64,000 nt of DNA from Pseudonocardia benzenivorans CB1190 (lineage in GTDB: Bacteria > Actinomycetota > Actinomycetes > Mycobacteriales > Pseudonocardiaceae): positions 3,162,001-3,226,000 of the forward strand of contig NC_015312.1 in assembly GCF_000196675.2 (NCBI RefSeq), read 5' to 3'. The notes beneath the pieces were generated by a model. That model had not been told where the DNA came from. It saw only the letters and a program-made list of their open reading frames with translations, and did not search any database. This document shows, piece by piece, positions 44,148 to 52,760 of this stretch (within the stretch, counting starts at the first letter, position 1; each line of letters starts with the position of its first letter). The translations under genes and the position numbers were made by a program.

Positions 44148-44986
44148 GCGTCCGGCTGAGCACACCGGCGGTACGCAGGCCCGCCGCGCCGGAGCCGCCG
44201 CGCGACGCGGCCACCCCGTCCCGTGGCCGGCTGCGCCGGGTGCTGCCGGCGCTGGTGGTCGTCGCGGTGCTGGTGGCCGCGTGGCAGTGGGCGGTCACGG
44301 CGTTCGCGGTGCGGCCGCAGGTGCTGCCGTCGCCGCTGCGCGTCGTCGAGCAGGGCTGGCTGTTCCGCGACGCGCTGTGGACCAACACCGTGCCGACGCT
44401 GCAGGTCACCGCGGTCGGGTTCGCGGTGTCGCTGGCCGTCGCGTGGGTGCTGGCCGTCGTCGTCGACTTCTCGCCGTGGCTGCGGCAGGCGCTGTTGCCG
44501 CTGCTGGTGGCCTCCCAGACCATCCCGATCATCGCGATCGCGCCGTTGCTGATCATCTGGTTCGGGTTCGGACTGCTGCCCAAGGTCGTCGTCATCGCGC
44601 TGGTGACGTTCTTCCCGGTCGCGATCGGGCTGATCGAGGGCTTCTCCTCGGTCGAGCGCGAGGCGACGAACCTGGTGCGCAGCATGGGCGCGGGCCGCTG
44701 GCGGGAGTTCCGCTACCTGCGGCTGCCCGCCGCGATGCCGTCGTTCTTCACGTCGCTGCGCATCGGCATCACCTACGCCGTGACGGGCGCGGTGTTCGCC
44801 GAGTACGTCGGCGCCCGGGCGGGGCTGGGCATCTTCATGAACCTGCAGAAGAACTCGTTCCGCACCGACCTCGTGCTCGCGGCGGTGATCATCACGGCGG
44901 TGATCAGCGTCGCGCTGTTCGGGCTCACCTACGCCGTCCAACGGCTGGTGATGCCGTGGTACGCGGCGGAGCGCCGCCGTGCGTGA
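44144..44986 (+). CDS. thiX: Thiamine-precursor ABC permease
   Basis: A 280-residue permease of the SsuC/TauC/ThiX type, about six membrane helices after a short Arg-rich N-terminus. The coupling loop EREATNLVRSMGAGRWREF (EAA motif with the conserved G) contacts the ATPase. GTG 44144 overlaps the thiY stop (GTGA), so it is translationally coupled. Confidence 0.92.
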   Translation: MSVRLSTPAVRRPAAPEPPRDAATPSRGRLRRVLPALVVVAVLVAAWQWAVTAFAVRPQVLPSPLRVVEQGWLFRDALWTNTVPTLQVTAVGFAVSLAVAWVLAVVVDFSPWLRQALLPLLVASQTIPIIAIAPLLIIWFGFGLLPKVVVIALVTFFPVAIGLIEGFSSVEREATNLVRSMGAGRWREFRYLRLPAAMPSFFTSLRIGITYAVTGAVFAEYVGARAGLGIFMNLQKNSFRTDLVLAAVIITAVISVALFGLTYAVQRLVMPWYAAERRRA

Positions 44987-45749
44987 GGTGCGGGTGCGCG
45001 ACCTCGTCGTCCGGTTCGGCGACCGCGAGGTGCTCGACGGCGTCCGGCTCGACGCCCGGCCCGGTGAGCTCGTGTCGGTGATCGGCCCGAGCGGGTGCGG
45101 CAAGAGCACGTTGTTCAACGTGCTCGCCGGGCTCGTCGAACCCGCCGCGGGCAGCGTGCTGGTCGACGGCGCCCCCGCGTCGGGGTCGACGTTCGCCTAC
45201 ATGCCGCAGAAGGACCTGCTGTTCCCGTGGCGGACGGTCCTCGACAACGCGGCGCTCGGCCTGGAGGTCGGCGGGCTGGGCAAGCGGGCCGCGCGCGAGC
45301 GCGCCGCACCGCTGTTCGAGCCGTTCGGCCTGGCGGGTTTCGAGAACGCGCGGCCCTCGGAGCTCTCGGGTGGGATGCGCCAGCGGGCGGCACTGCTGCG
45401 CACCGTCGTGCAGGCCCGCGACGTCCTGCTGCTCGACGAGCCCTTCGGGGCCCTGGACTCGTTGACCCGCACCTCGATGCAGGAGTGGCTGGAGGTCATG
45501 CGGGCCCGCTACGGCTGGACGGTCCTGCTGATCACCCACGACATCCGCGAGGCGGTGTTCCTCTCCGACCGGGTCGTCGTGCTGGGTCCGCGGCCCGCGA
45601 CGGTGCGCCGCGTCGTGGAGATCGACCTGCCCCGCCCGCGGGAGGTCCGGATGCTCGCGACGCCCACCGCCGCGGCGCTGGAGGCCGAGCTGCTGGCGGT
45701 GCTGCGCGAACCGGTGACGGCTCCGCCGTCGCGGGCGGCCATAGACTGA
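44979..45749 (+). CDS. thiZ: Thiamine-precursor ABC ATPase
   Basis: A 256-residue ATPase: Walker A GPSGCGKST (about 37-45), Q-loop YMPQKDLLFPW, signature LSGGMRQRAALLRT, Walker B DVLLLDEPFGALD, switch His in LLITHDIREAV. YMPQKDLLFPWRTVLDN is characteristic of the nitrate/taurine/ThiZ group. It starts 8 nt inside the permease gene. It completes the TPP-regulated importer. Confidence 0.92.
   Translation: MREVRVRDLVVRFGDREVLDGVRLDARPGELVSVIGPSGCGKSTLFNVLAGLVEPAAGSVLVDGAPASGSTFAYMPQKDLLFPWRTVLDNAALGLEVGGLGKRAARERAAPLFEPFGLAGFENARPSELSGGMRQRAALLRTVVQARDVLLLDEPFGALDSLTRTSMQEWLEVMRARYGWTVLLITHDIREAVFLSDRVVVLGPRPATVRRVVEIDLPRPREVRMLATPTAAALEAELLAVLREPVTAPPSRAAID
45742..45747 (+). promoter_or_regulatory. 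-10 box for leaderless transcription
   Basis: TAGACT ends 6 nt before GTG 45754 and partly overlaps the end of the thiZ coding region. It gives the small downstream gene its own promoter, independent of the riboswitch. Confidence 0.5.
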
Positions 45750-45753
45750 CGGC

Positions 45754-45975
45754 GTGCAGGTCACCCGGGGCGCGCTCAAGCACGGCGTCCCCGAGCCCGA
45801 CATCCGCGCCGTCGTCGCGACGCCGCTGCGCGTGGTGGCCCAGGGGGAGCGGACCCTCTACATCGGGGTGACCGACGCCCGCGACCTGCTGGAGGTCGTC
45901 GCCGAGCCCGACGGGACCGTCGTGCACGCGATGCGGTTGCGCCCCAAGCACTACGTGCATCTGCGCCCTGCCTGA
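45754..45975 (+). CDS. 73-residue conserved-looking small protein
   Basis: Starts VQVTRGALKHGVPEPDIRAV and continues RTLYIGVTDARDLLEVVAEP to LRPKHYVHLRPA. The His-containing N-terminal helix, the GVTDARDLLEVV strand and an LRPK-x-Y end resemble a group of small actinobacterial proteins, some labelled toxin-like. No antitoxin-like gene is adjacent, so I do not assign that role. Probably leaderless. Confidence 0.65.
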   Translation: MQVTRGALKHGVPEPDIRAVVATPLRVVAQGERTLYIGVTDARDLLEVVAEPDGTVVHAMRLRPKHYVHLRPA

Positions 45976-45982
45976 TCCCGCC

Positions 45983-46068
45983 GAGCCCGGCCCGTCGATG
46001 CCGAAGGCCCGGCCCCCGCGGGAGCGAGCCCGGCCCGTCGATGCCGAAGGCCCGGCCCCCGCGGGAGC
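45983..46068. repeat. 43-bp tandem duplication
   Basis: Two exact 43-bp copies in direct repeat (45983-46025 and 46026-46068), each starting GAGCCCGGCCCGTCGATGCC. The second copy contains the left arm of the terminator at 46044-46084. It is a recent duplication or slippage product in the gap between convergent genes. Confidence 0.85.
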
Positions 46069-46084
46069 GGGGCCGGGCCTTCGG
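46044..46084. terminator. Bidirectional terminator, perfect 16-bp stem
   Basis: CCGAAGGCCCGGCCCC (46044-46059) pairs without mismatch with GGGGCCGGGCCTTCGG (46069-46084) over a 9-nt loop. It lies between the small plus-strand gene and the minus-strand IniB-like gene. The upstream duplicate gives a second copy of the left arm that could compete for pairing. Confidence 0.75.
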
Positions 46085-46099
46085 GCTGGTGGCGGGAGA

Positions 46100-47002
46100 T
46101 CAGGTGTGGAGGTGCACGTCGTGCAGGTGGTCGTGCGAGTCGGTCGTCGTGGTGTCGGTGTTGTGCGACGCCAGGTCCAGGTTGTTGTCCGACAGCAGGT
46201 GGTCGTGGCTGTCGGTGCTGTCGTGGCTGTCGGCCGTGTTGGTCGTGGTGTTGGTGGTCGTCGAGGTGTTGTGACCGGTGTCGGTGGTGTTGTGCCCCGT
46301 GTCGGTCGTGTTGTTGCTGTTGAGCTGGTTGGCCTGGCCGCCGTCGTTCGCGACCGAGCCCGACCCGAAGTTGGTCAGCGCGTCGTGGCTGTCGGTGTGG
46401 TCGCCGCCGGTGGCGGCGCCCGTGCCGGAGATCGCGCCGCCGTCGGACGCGGTCGCGCCGTGGTTGTTGACCGCGGAGCCGCCGGCGCCGAAGTTCACCG
46501 CGCTGTCGGTGTTGCCCTCGGCCACCTGGTTGCCGTTGCCGGCGACCGCGCCGTCGCCCGTGGCGATCTGGCCGTTGTTGTCGCCGCCGACGGCAGCGGA
46601 GTGGTCGCCCGTGGCGTTGACGTTCGTGACGTCGACCGGCGCGAAGACGTGGCCGCCGTGCGAGGCGTCGATGTCCTGGTGGACGGAGTTGTCGATGTAG
46701 GTCTCGCGGGCGTCGACCGACACGTAGTTGTTGGTGACGTAGTTGTTCAGGTACTTGACCGCGGCCTCGTGCGGAGTCTCGCCGTGCGCGTGGTGCACGG
46801 GCGGCGGCGGGGGCAGGTGGCCGTGGCCGCTGTGGTGCGACTCGTCGTCGCCGGCGAGCTGGATCGCGTCGTGGATGTCCTCGGCGCTGAGGTTGGTCAG
46901 GCCGCAGTTCTGCAGGAAGCCGGCGGGGTCGGCCTGGAAGGCGGCCTTCTCGGCCGGGTCGTTCAGCAGGCTCATCAGCAGGTCGAGAAGCGAGGTGGCC
47001 AT
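46100..47002 (-). CDS. IniB-like protein with Asn/Asp/Thr/His-rich repetitive tail
   Basis: 300 residues. The first 50 (MATSLLDLLMSLLNDPAEKA, FQADPAGFLQNCGLTNLSAE) match the N-terminal domain of M. tuberculosis IniB, encoded beside the dynamin-like iniA and iniC and induced by cell-wall drugs. The rest is low complexity: a His/Pro stretch (HSGHGHLPPPPPVHHAH), then many short repeats rich in Asn, Asp, Gly and Thr (GDNNGQIATGDGAVAGNGNQ, NTTDTGHNTTDTGHN) and a His/Asp-rich end (DSHDHLHDVHLHT). There is no signal peptide. GGAGC precedes ATG 47002 by about 6 nt. Possible partner of the dynamin-like domain encoded 6 kb away. Confidence 0.82.
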   Translation of the reverse strand: MATSLLDLLMSLLNDPAEKAAFQADPAGFLQNCGLTNLSAEDIHDAIQLAGDDESHHSGHGHLPPPPPVHHAHGETPHEAAVKYLNNYVTNNYVSVDARETYIDNSVHQDIDASHGGHVFAPVDVTNVNATGDHSAAVGGDNNGQIATGDGAVAGNGNQVAEGNTDSAVNFGAGGSAVNNHGATASDGGAISGTGAATGGDHTDSHDALTNFGSGSVANDGGQANQLNSNNTTDTGHNTTDTGHNTSTTTNTTTNTADSHDSTDSHDHLLSDNNLDLASHNTDTTTTDSHDHLHDVHLHT

Positions 47003-47120
47003 CGTGTGCTCCGAATGTGTGGGTGGTGCGTGGTCGTGGACGTCGTTGCGGTGTCGCGTCCCGGTCCGTGTGTCCCGGTGTTGACGACAAAGCTATGGCC
47101 GGCGGCCGGGCCGGGGATCG

Positions 47121-47139
47121 GGGAACGGCCACAGTTCCC
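47121..47139. promoter_or_regulatory. Operator-like inverted repeat upstream of the IniB-like gene
   Basis: GGGAAC-N7-GTTCCC (47121-47126 and 47134-47139) lies about 120 nt upstream of ATG 47002. The symmetric spacing suggests a dimeric regulator site. No regulator can be named. Confidence 0.4.
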
Positions 47140-47660
47140 GGCGGCGTCGTTCGCCCGCTCCGGGAATGCGGCGAATAGGGGCTCGGGGAATTCGGAGGCC
47201 GCGTCGTGAATGCGGGGTCCGGGTGCGTGACATCGGACCGGAACTGCGCTAGAGGCGGCTGACCAGCCTGTTTGGTCCGCGGTGGGTAGTTCGCGCGATT
47301 CGCCCGCGCCGAGGTCTTTACCTTCGCATGAGTAAGTGCACCCTCAAGTTTGCTGTCCCTTTGCGTTGTCCCCGGAGATTCGTGGCTTTCGGGTGAGAAA
47401 CGGCTCTGGCCGGTTTCGTCGTGATTCTGCCCCTTCTTCGGACAAGGGGGCAGAAATAGACGCGACAGAATCGGGTGGCAAGCACCTCAAGGTGATTCGG
47501 GGTGAGAATCGGGCAGACAGATGAATGGGGAACTGCTGACCAATCCTTTACCAGCGCCCCCGGCTCGGCTTCCGGGGGCGGGTGGCGGGCCTCACCACCA
47601 CCCCCGGCCGGGGACGATTAGCGTTGCCGGGGCACGGGACGGCCAGGAGGACGGCAGCGG
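47140..47660. other. Long AT-richer intergenic region before cobL
   Basis: About 520 nt with no convincing gene. GC is visibly lower from about 47240 to 47550 than anywhere else in the window. It holds an imperfect hairpin (CTGCCCCTT...AAGGGGGCAG near 47429-47455), a 9-bp hairpin CGCCCCCGG/CCGGGGGCG (47555-47580) and a probable -10 box TAGCGT (47619-47624) for the cobL operon. It could hide a small RNA or be a relic of inserted DNA. Confidence 0.45.
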
Positions 47661-47693
47661 ATGGACGGGCGATGGGCACCGACGGACGAGTGA
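47661..47693 (+). other. Possible 10-codon leader ORF coupled to cobL
   Basis: AGGAGG (47645-47650), the best ribosome site in this leader, is placed 10 nt before ATG 47661 rather than before a cobL start. That ATG opens MDGRWAPTDE and stops at TGA 47691-47693, which overlaps GTG 47690 of cobL (GTGA). This looks like a translation-coupling mini-ORF. Confidence 0.3.
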
Positions 47694-48889
47694 CGGTCGT
47701 CGGGATCGGTGCCGACGGGTGGGACGGGCTCGGTACGTCCGCCCGCGAGGCCGTCCAACGGGCCGAGGTGGTGCTCGGGGGCCCCCGCCAGCTCGCCCTG
47801 CTCCCCGACGACCCCCGGATCCCCCCACGACGCCCGTGGCCCACCCCCATGACCCCCGCGCTACCCGGCCTGTTCGACGAGCTGGCCGACCGCGCCGTGT
47901 GCGTACTGGCCAGCGGCGATCCCATGTTCTTCGGCATCGGCGCGACCCTGGCCCGGCTGCTGTCGCCCGAGCGGCTGCGGGTGCTGCCGGCGCCGTCGTC
48001 GGTCGCGTTGGCGTGTGCGCGACTCGGCTGGCCCGCCGAGGAGGTCGACGTCGTCAGCGTCGTCGGCAGGCCGCTGGCGCGGGTGCGCCGGGCGCTGGCC
48101 CCGGGCAGGCGGGTGATCGTGCTGTCCTCCGGTGCCGAGTCGCCCGGTGAGATCGCCGCCCTGCTCGACGCCGACGGCTGGGGGCCCAGCGCGATCGCGC
48201 TGCTCGAACAGCTCGGGGGCCCGGGGGAGCGGCTGCTCGCCGGGCTCGCGTCGGACTGGCCGCACCCGCCCGGCGACGCGCTCAACCTCGTCGCCGTGTC
48301 CTGCGAGCCCGGCCCCGACGCACGCGTCCTCGGTGAGGTGCCCGGTCTGCCCGACGAGGCCTACGACCACGACGGTCAGCTCACCAAGCGCGAGGTGCGC
48401 GCGGTCACCGTCGCGATGCTCGCCCCGCGGGCCGGTGAGCTGTTGTGGGACGTCGGCGCCGGTGCCGGCAGCATCGCCATCGAGTGGATGCGCGCCCACT
48501 CGGCGTGCCGCGCCGTGGCCGTCGAGTCGCACCTCGACCGCGTCGCCGCGATCTCCCGCAACGCCGACGCGCTCGGCGTCCCCGGCCTGCGGGTCGTCCC
48601 GGGCCGCGCGCCCGCGGCGCTGACCGACCTGCCCACCCCGGACGCGGTGTTCATCGGCGGCGGGGTCACCGGCGAGGGCGTGCTCGACGCCTGCCTGGAC
48701 GCGCTGCGGCCCGGGGGCCGACTCGTCGCCAACGCCGTGACCGTCGAGGGCGAGGCGGTCCTCGCCGCCGCTCACGCCCGCCTCGGTGGCACCCTGACCC
48801 GGCTGTCGGTCGCCCGCGCGGGTGCGGTCGGCGGCTTCACCGGCTGGCGCCCGGCTATGCCGGTGACGATCTGGAGCGTGACACCGTGA
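47690..48889 (+). CDS. cobL: Precorrin-6Y C5,15-methyltransferase (decarboxylating)
   Basis: Methylates C5 and C15 of precorrin-6Y and removes the acetate carboxyl at C12. Two domains: an N-terminal CobE/CbiE-type methyltransferase (VTVVGIGADGWDGLGTSARE, VLASGDPMFFGIGATL) and, from about residue 215, a CbiT-type Rossmann methyltransferase (LTKREVRAVTVAML, LLWDVGAGAGSIAIEWMR). I chose GTG 47690 because it matches where CobL proteins begin and overlaps the leader mini-ORF; ATG 47672 in the same frame adds six residues. It overlaps cobM by 4 nt. Confidence 0.92.
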   Translation: MTVVGIGADGWDGLGTSAREAVQRAEVVLGGPRQLALLPDDPRIPPRRPWPTPMTPALPGLFDELADRAVCVLASGDPMFFGIGATLARLLSPERLRVLPAPSSVALACARLGWPAEEVDVVSVVGRPLARVRRALAPGRRVIVLSSGAESPGEIAALLDADGWGPSAIALLEQLGGPGERLLAGLASDWPHPPGDALNLVAVSCEPGPDARVLGEVPGLPDEAYDHDGQLTKREVRAVTVAMLAPRAGELLWDVGAGAGSIAIEWMRAHSACRAVAVESHLDRVAAISRNADALGVPGLRVVPGRAPAALTDLPTPDAVFIGGGVTGEGVLDACLDALRPGGRLVANAVTVEGEAVLAAAHARLGGTLTRLSVARAGAVGGFTGWRPAMPVTIWSVTP

Positions 48890-49629
48890 CCGTCCACTTC
48901 ATCGGCGCCGGTCCCGGCGCCCCCGACCTGCTGACGCTGCGCGGGCGCGACCTCCTCGCCGCCTCCCCGGTGTGCCTGTATGCGGGCAGCCTCGTCCCGC
49001 CGGAGATGCTGGAGTTCTGCCCGCCGGGGGCCCGGCTGGTCGACACGGCGCTGCTGACGCTCACCGAGATCGTCGACGAGATGGCCCGCGCCCACTCCCA
49101 CGGCCTCGACGTGGCGCGCCTGGCGTCGGGGGACCCGTCGGTGTTCTCGGCGATGGCCGAGCAGATGCGCCGGCTCGACGCGCTGGCCATCCCCTACGAC
49201 GTCTGCCCGGGCGTCCCCGCCTACGCCGCGGCGGCGGCCGCGCTGCGCCGTGAGCTCACCGTGCCGACGGTCGCGCAGACGGTGACCCTCACCCGGATCG
49301 CGGCCCGCGCGACCGCGATGCCCGAGGGTGAGGGCCTCGGCGCGCTGACCCGGGCCGCCGGGACGGTCGTCGCGCACCTCGCGGTGCACCGCATCGAGGA
49401 GGTCGTGAAGGAGTTGCTCGACGCCTACGGCGGGGACTGCCCGGCCGCCGTCGTCGCGCACGCGAGCCGGGAGCACCAGGTCGTGCTGCGTGGGCGGCTC
49501 GACGGCATCGCCGCGGCCGTGCGCGAGGCGGGTATCGAGCGGACGGCGGTCGTCATCGTCGGGCCGGCGCTGGGTGCCGAGCAGTTCCCCGACTCGCACC
49601 TGTACTCCGACGGGCGGTGCCGGTCCTGA
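48886..49629 (+). CDS. cobM: Precorrin-4 C11-methyltransferase
   Basis: Adds a methyl group at C11 of precorrin-4 in aerobic cobalamin synthesis. The 247-residue tetrapyrrole methylase has the family's VHFIGAGPGAPDLLTLRGRD start, YAGSLVPPEMLEFCP, RLASGDPSVFSAMAEQ and CPGVPAYAAAAAAL. GTG 48886 overlaps the cobL stop (GTGA), and cobK overlaps its 3' end by 13 nt, so the three are one translational unit. Confidence 0.95.
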   Translation: MTVHFIGAGPGAPDLLTLRGRDLLAASPVCLYAGSLVPPEMLEFCPPGARLVDTALLTLTEIVDEMARAHSHGLDVARLASGDPSVFSAMAEQMRRLDALAIPYDVCPGVPAYAAAAAALRRELTVPTVAQTVTLTRIAARATAMPEGEGLGALTRAAGTVVAHLAVHRIEEVVKELLDAYGGDCPAAVVAHASREHQVVLRGRLDGIAAAVREAGIERTAVVIVGPALGAEQFPDSHLYSDGRCRS

Positions 49630-50387
49630 GGCCGATCCTGAGCACGGTGCTCCTCCTCGGCGGCACCGGCGAGGCCCGGCGGCTGGCCGGCGCCCTCGCC
49701 GGCACTCCCGGGCTGCGTGTGGTGTCCTCGCTCGCCGGGCGGGTGAAGGCGCCGTCGTTGCCGGCGGGCGAGGTGCGCATCGGCGGGTTCGGCGGGACGA
49801 CCGGTCTCGTGCAGTGGCTGCGCGACAACCGGGTCGACGCCGTCGTCGACGCCACCCACCCCTTCGCGGCCCGCATCACCGCGCACGCCGTCCGGGCCTG
49901 CGCCGCAACCGGGACGCCGCTGCTCGTGCTGAGCCGGCCCGGCTGGACCGCCGGCCCCGGCGACCGCTGGCACTGGGTGCCCTCCCTCGACGCCGCCGCC
50001 CGGCTGCTGCCCGAGCTGGGCGGGCGGGTGTTCCTGACCACGGGCCGCCAGGACCTCGCGGTGTTCGCCGACCTGGACCTGTGGTTCCTCGTCCGCACCG
50101 TCGACCCGCCCGAGCCGCCCGTGCCGCGGCACGCGGAGGTGCTGCTCGCCCGCGGCCCGTTCACCGTCGACGGCGAGCGCGACCTGCTGGAACGGCATCG
50201 GATCGACGTCGTCGTCACCAAGGACAGCGGTGGGATCATGACGGCCGCGAAGCTGATCGCGGCGCGGGACGCCGGGATCCCCGTCGTCGTGCAGCGCCGC
50301 CCGCCGCTGCCGACGGGCCCGGGGGTGGAGCGGGCGGAGAGCGTCGAGGACGCCGTCACCTGGACCCAGAACCTCCTGCAGACCTGA
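49617..50387 (+). CDS. cobK: Precorrin-6A reductase
   Basis: NAD(P)H-dependent reduction of precorrin-6A to precorrin-6Y. 256 residues, with nucleotide-binding LLLGGTGEARRLAGAL, then VVDATHPFAARITAHA, FLTTGRQDLAVFAD and DVVVTKDSGGIMTAAKL, all characteristic of CobK/CbiJ. The GTG start at 49617 lies inside cobM; a GTG at about 49647 is a shorter option. It ends the plus-strand cob operon. Confidence 0.93.
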   Translation: MPVLRPILSTVLLLGGTGEARRLAGALAGTPGLRVVSSLAGRVKAPSLPAGEVRIGGFGGTTGLVQWLRDNRVDAVVDATHPFAARITAHAVRACAATGTPLLVLSRPGWTAGPGDRWHWVPSLDAAARLLPELGGRVFLTTGRQDLAVFADLDLWFLVRTVDPPEPPVPRHAEVLLARGPFTVDGERDLLERHRIDVVVTKDSGGIMTAAKLIAARDAGIPVVVQRRPPLPTGPGVERAESVEDAVTWTQNLLQT

Positions 50388-50401
50388 CACCCCCGCCCGG
50401 C

Positions 50402-50576
50402 CGCAACCCCACTGTCGTCCCGGCGCCCCGTGAGAACCGTGAGGTTGCGCGCCCCAGGTCGGCCGCAACCTCTCCGTCGTCCCGGCGCCCCCGGGGGACC
50501 GTGAGGTTGCGCCCGGTGGGTAGGGCGCAACCTCTCCGTCGCGGGAGCGCTGCCGGCGGACGCTGGGGTTGCGCGG
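50402..50576. repeat. Three tandem 62-bp palindromic units between convergent cob operons
   Basis: CGCAACC recurs at 50402, 50464 and 50526, a constant 62-bp period. Each unit opens with CGCAACCYC and closes about 40 nt later with GRGGTTGCG, so each can fold as a long stem. Units 1 and 2 also share TCGTCCCGGCGCCCC. The array fills the gap between the cobK stop (50387) and the cobIJ stop (50578). It probably acts as a two-way terminator, possibly a mobile palindromic repeat. Confidence 0.8.
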
Positions 50577-50577
50577 G

Positions 50578-52137
50578 TCAGCGGCCGTAGTGGCGCGGGG
50601 TGAACACGGTCGTCCCGGCGCCGCGGTGCACGACCCGCGTCGCCGATGATCCGACGATCACCAGCGTCCGCATGTCGACGTCGGCGGGGTCGAGCGCCGC
50701 GAGCGTGGTCACGACGATCCGTTCGCCCGCCCCGCCGACGTCGCGCCCCAGCACGACGGGGGTGTCGGCGGCGCGGTGCTCCAGCAGGACGTCGCGGGCC
50801 GCGCCGAGCTGCCACGGGCGGGCCTTCGAGCGCGGGTTGTAGATCGCGATGACGAGGTCGGCGCGCGCCGCGGCGACCAGCCGCTCGGTGACGACCTCCC
50901 ACGGCTTGAGCCGATCCGACAGCGAGATCAGCGCGTGGTCGTGCCCCAGGGGGGCCCCGACGGCGGCGGCGACGGCCTGCGCCGCCGACATCCCCGGCAG
51001 GACGCGGACGGGCACGTCGGAGTACTTCGGTCCGCTCGCGACCTCGAGCACCGCGGCGGCCATCGCGAACACCCCGGGATCCCCGGCGGACACGACGGCC
51101 ACCCGCCGCCCCGCGGCGGCGAGGTCCAGGGCGAGGGCGGCCCGCTCCGCCTCGACGCGGTTGTCCGACGCGTGCCGGGTCTGCCGCGGGTTCGGCGCGA
51201 CCCGGTCGAGGTAGGGGCCGTATCCGACGAGGTCGTCGGCCTCGGCGAGGGCGGCCGCGGTCTGCGGGGTGAGCCAGTCGCGCCCGGCGGGCCCGGTCCC
51301 GACGACGACGACCTCGCCGAACCCTGCGGGCTCCGCCGCGGGTTCGGTGGCCGCGACGACGGCGGGTTCGGCGGCCGCGACGACCTCTCCGGGCCGTCCC
51401 GGCGGCAGGCTCGACGCCACCCGGCCCGGGACCAGCGCGATCGAGAAGTACGGGACCTCGGCGGGGTCGACGTCGGCCAGGTCCGCGGTGCGCTGGCCGT
51501 CGGTCGTCGCGCGCTCGACGTAGAGTGCGTCGGCGAGCCGGCCCGCGTCGGCCAGGGCGCCGCGGACGTCGTCGAACGTCCGGCCGAGCTTCAGCACCGC
51601 GGCCGAGTCGGTGGCGGCGAGGCGGCGGGCCAGCTCGTCGCGGGGCAGCGTGCCGGGCAGGACGGTCAGCACCTCGTCGCGTTCCACGAGCGGCCGGCCC
51701 AGTGCTGCCGACGCCGCGCTCACCGACGTCACGCCCGGGACGACGACCGCGCGGAACCGCGGGGTGAGCCGCTTGTGCATGTGCATGTAGGAGCCGTAGA
51801 AGAGCGGATCGCCCTCGGCGAGCAGCACGACGTCGCGGCCCGCGTCCAGGTGCGCGGCCAGCCTCTCGGCCGCGGCGGCGTAGAACTCGTCGATGGCGCC
51901 CTGGTAGCCGCCCGGGTGGTCGGTGGTCTCCGTCGTCACGGGGTAGACCAGCGCCTCCTCGATCTGGTCGCCGCGCAGGTACGGCTCGGCGATGCGGCGC
52001 GCGATGGACCGGCCGTGTCGCGCCGCGTGGTAGGCGACGACCTCGGCGGCACCGATCAGCCGCGCGGCCTTCACCGTCACCAGCTCGGGATCGCCGGGTC
52101 CGACGCCCACCCCGTACAACGTGCCCGGCACACTCAC
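50578..52137 (-). CDS. cobIJ: Fused precorrin-2 C20- and precorrin-3B C17-methyltransferase
   Basis: Bifunctional tetrapyrrole methylase (519 residues). Residues about 1-245 are CobI ([40 protein letters not shown]), methylating C20 of precorrin-2. After an Ala/Glu/Pro linker, about 270-519 are CobJ ([64 protein letters not shown]), which methylates C17 with ring contraction. The fusion is usual in actinobacteria. GTG 52137 overlaps the cobH stop (GTGA). Confidence 0.95.
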   Translation of the reverse strand: MSVPGTLYGVGVGPGDPELVTVKAARLIGAAEVVAYHAARHGRSIARRIAEPYLRGDQIEEALVYPVTTETTDHPGGYQGAIDEFYAAAAERLAAHLDAGRDVVLLAEGDPLFYGSYMHMHKRLTPRFRAVVVPGVTSVSAASAALGRPLVERDEVLTVLPGTLPRDELARRLAATDSAAVLKLGRTFDDVRGALADAGRLADALYVERATTDGQRTADLADVDPAEVPYFSIALVPGRVASSLPPGRPGEVVAAAEPAVVAATEPAAEPAGFGEVVVVGTGPAGRDWLTPQTAAALAEADDLVGYGPYLDRVAPNPRQTRHASDNRVEAERAALALDLAAAGRRVAVVSAGDPGVFAMAAAVLEVASGPKYSDVPVRVLPGMSAAQAVAAAVGAPLGHDHALISLSDRLKPWEVVTERLVAAARADLVIAIYNPRSKARPWQLGAARDVLLEHRAADTPVVLGRDVGGAGERIVVTTLAALDPADVDMRTLVIVGSSATRVVHRGAGTTVFTPRHYGR

Positions 52138-52760
52138 TCCTGTTCGCTCGCGAGCGCGTTGAGCGCGGCCGCGGTGATCGCCGAGCCGCCGCGGCGCCCG
52201 TGCACCACGAGGTGCTCGACGTCGGTGCGCGCGGCCAGGGCCTGCTTCGACTCGGCCGCGCCGATGAAGCCGACGGGGATGCCGAGGACCGCCGCCGGCC
52301 GCGGCGCCCCGTCGTCGATCATGTCGAGCAGATGGAACAACGCCGTCGGCGCGTTCCCGATCGCGACGACGGCGCCGTCGAGGTGCGGGCGCCACAGCTC
52401 CAGCGCCGCCGCGGACCGGGTGTTGCCCAGCTCGCGGGCGAGCTGGGGGACGCGCTCATCGCGCAGGGTGCACAGCACGGCGTTGTCGCGGGGGAGCCGG
52501 GCCCGGGTGACCCCGGCCGCGACCATCATCGCGTCGCACAGGATCGGCGCGCCGGCGCGCAACGCGGCGCGAGCAGCGGCGACGACGCCCGGGGACGCCG
52601 CGATGTCATCGACGAGATCGACCTGCCCGCACGCGTGGATCATGCGCACCGCGACCGGTGCGACGTCGGCCGGCAGCCGGGAGAGGTCGGCCTCGGCGCG
52701 GATCGTCGCGAACGACTGCCGGTAGATCTCGGCGCCGTCGCGGATGTAGGTGCTGGTCAT
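52134..52760 (-). CDS. cobH: Precorrin-8X methylmutase
   Basis: Moves the methyl from C11 to C12, giving hydrogenobyrinate. 208 residues. The catalytic His lies in [15 protein letters not shown] (His42). Also visible are [30 protein letters not shown] and [14 protein letters not shown], all family hallmarks. GGAAGGA precedes ATG 52760, which overlaps the cobG stop (ATGA). Confidence 0.96.
   Translation of the reverse strand: MTSTYIRDGAEIYRQSFATIRAEADLSRLPADVAPVAVRMIHACGQVDLVDDIAASPGVVAAARAALRAGAPILCDAMMVAAGVTRARLPRDNAVLCTLRDERVPQLARELGNTRSAAALELWRPHLDGAVVAIGNAPTALFHLLDMIDDGAPRPAAVLGIPVGFIGAAESKQALAARTDVEHLVVHGRRGGSAITAAALNALASEQE

Noticed and set aside
47336..47524. 62-codon frame in the low-GC island
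   Set aside because: No ribosome site, no family resemblance and codon use unlike the neighbours; the region is described as intergenic.
50402..50576. CRISPR-like array
   Set aside because: Only three units, each itself palindromic, with similar rather than unique intervening sequence, and no cas genes.
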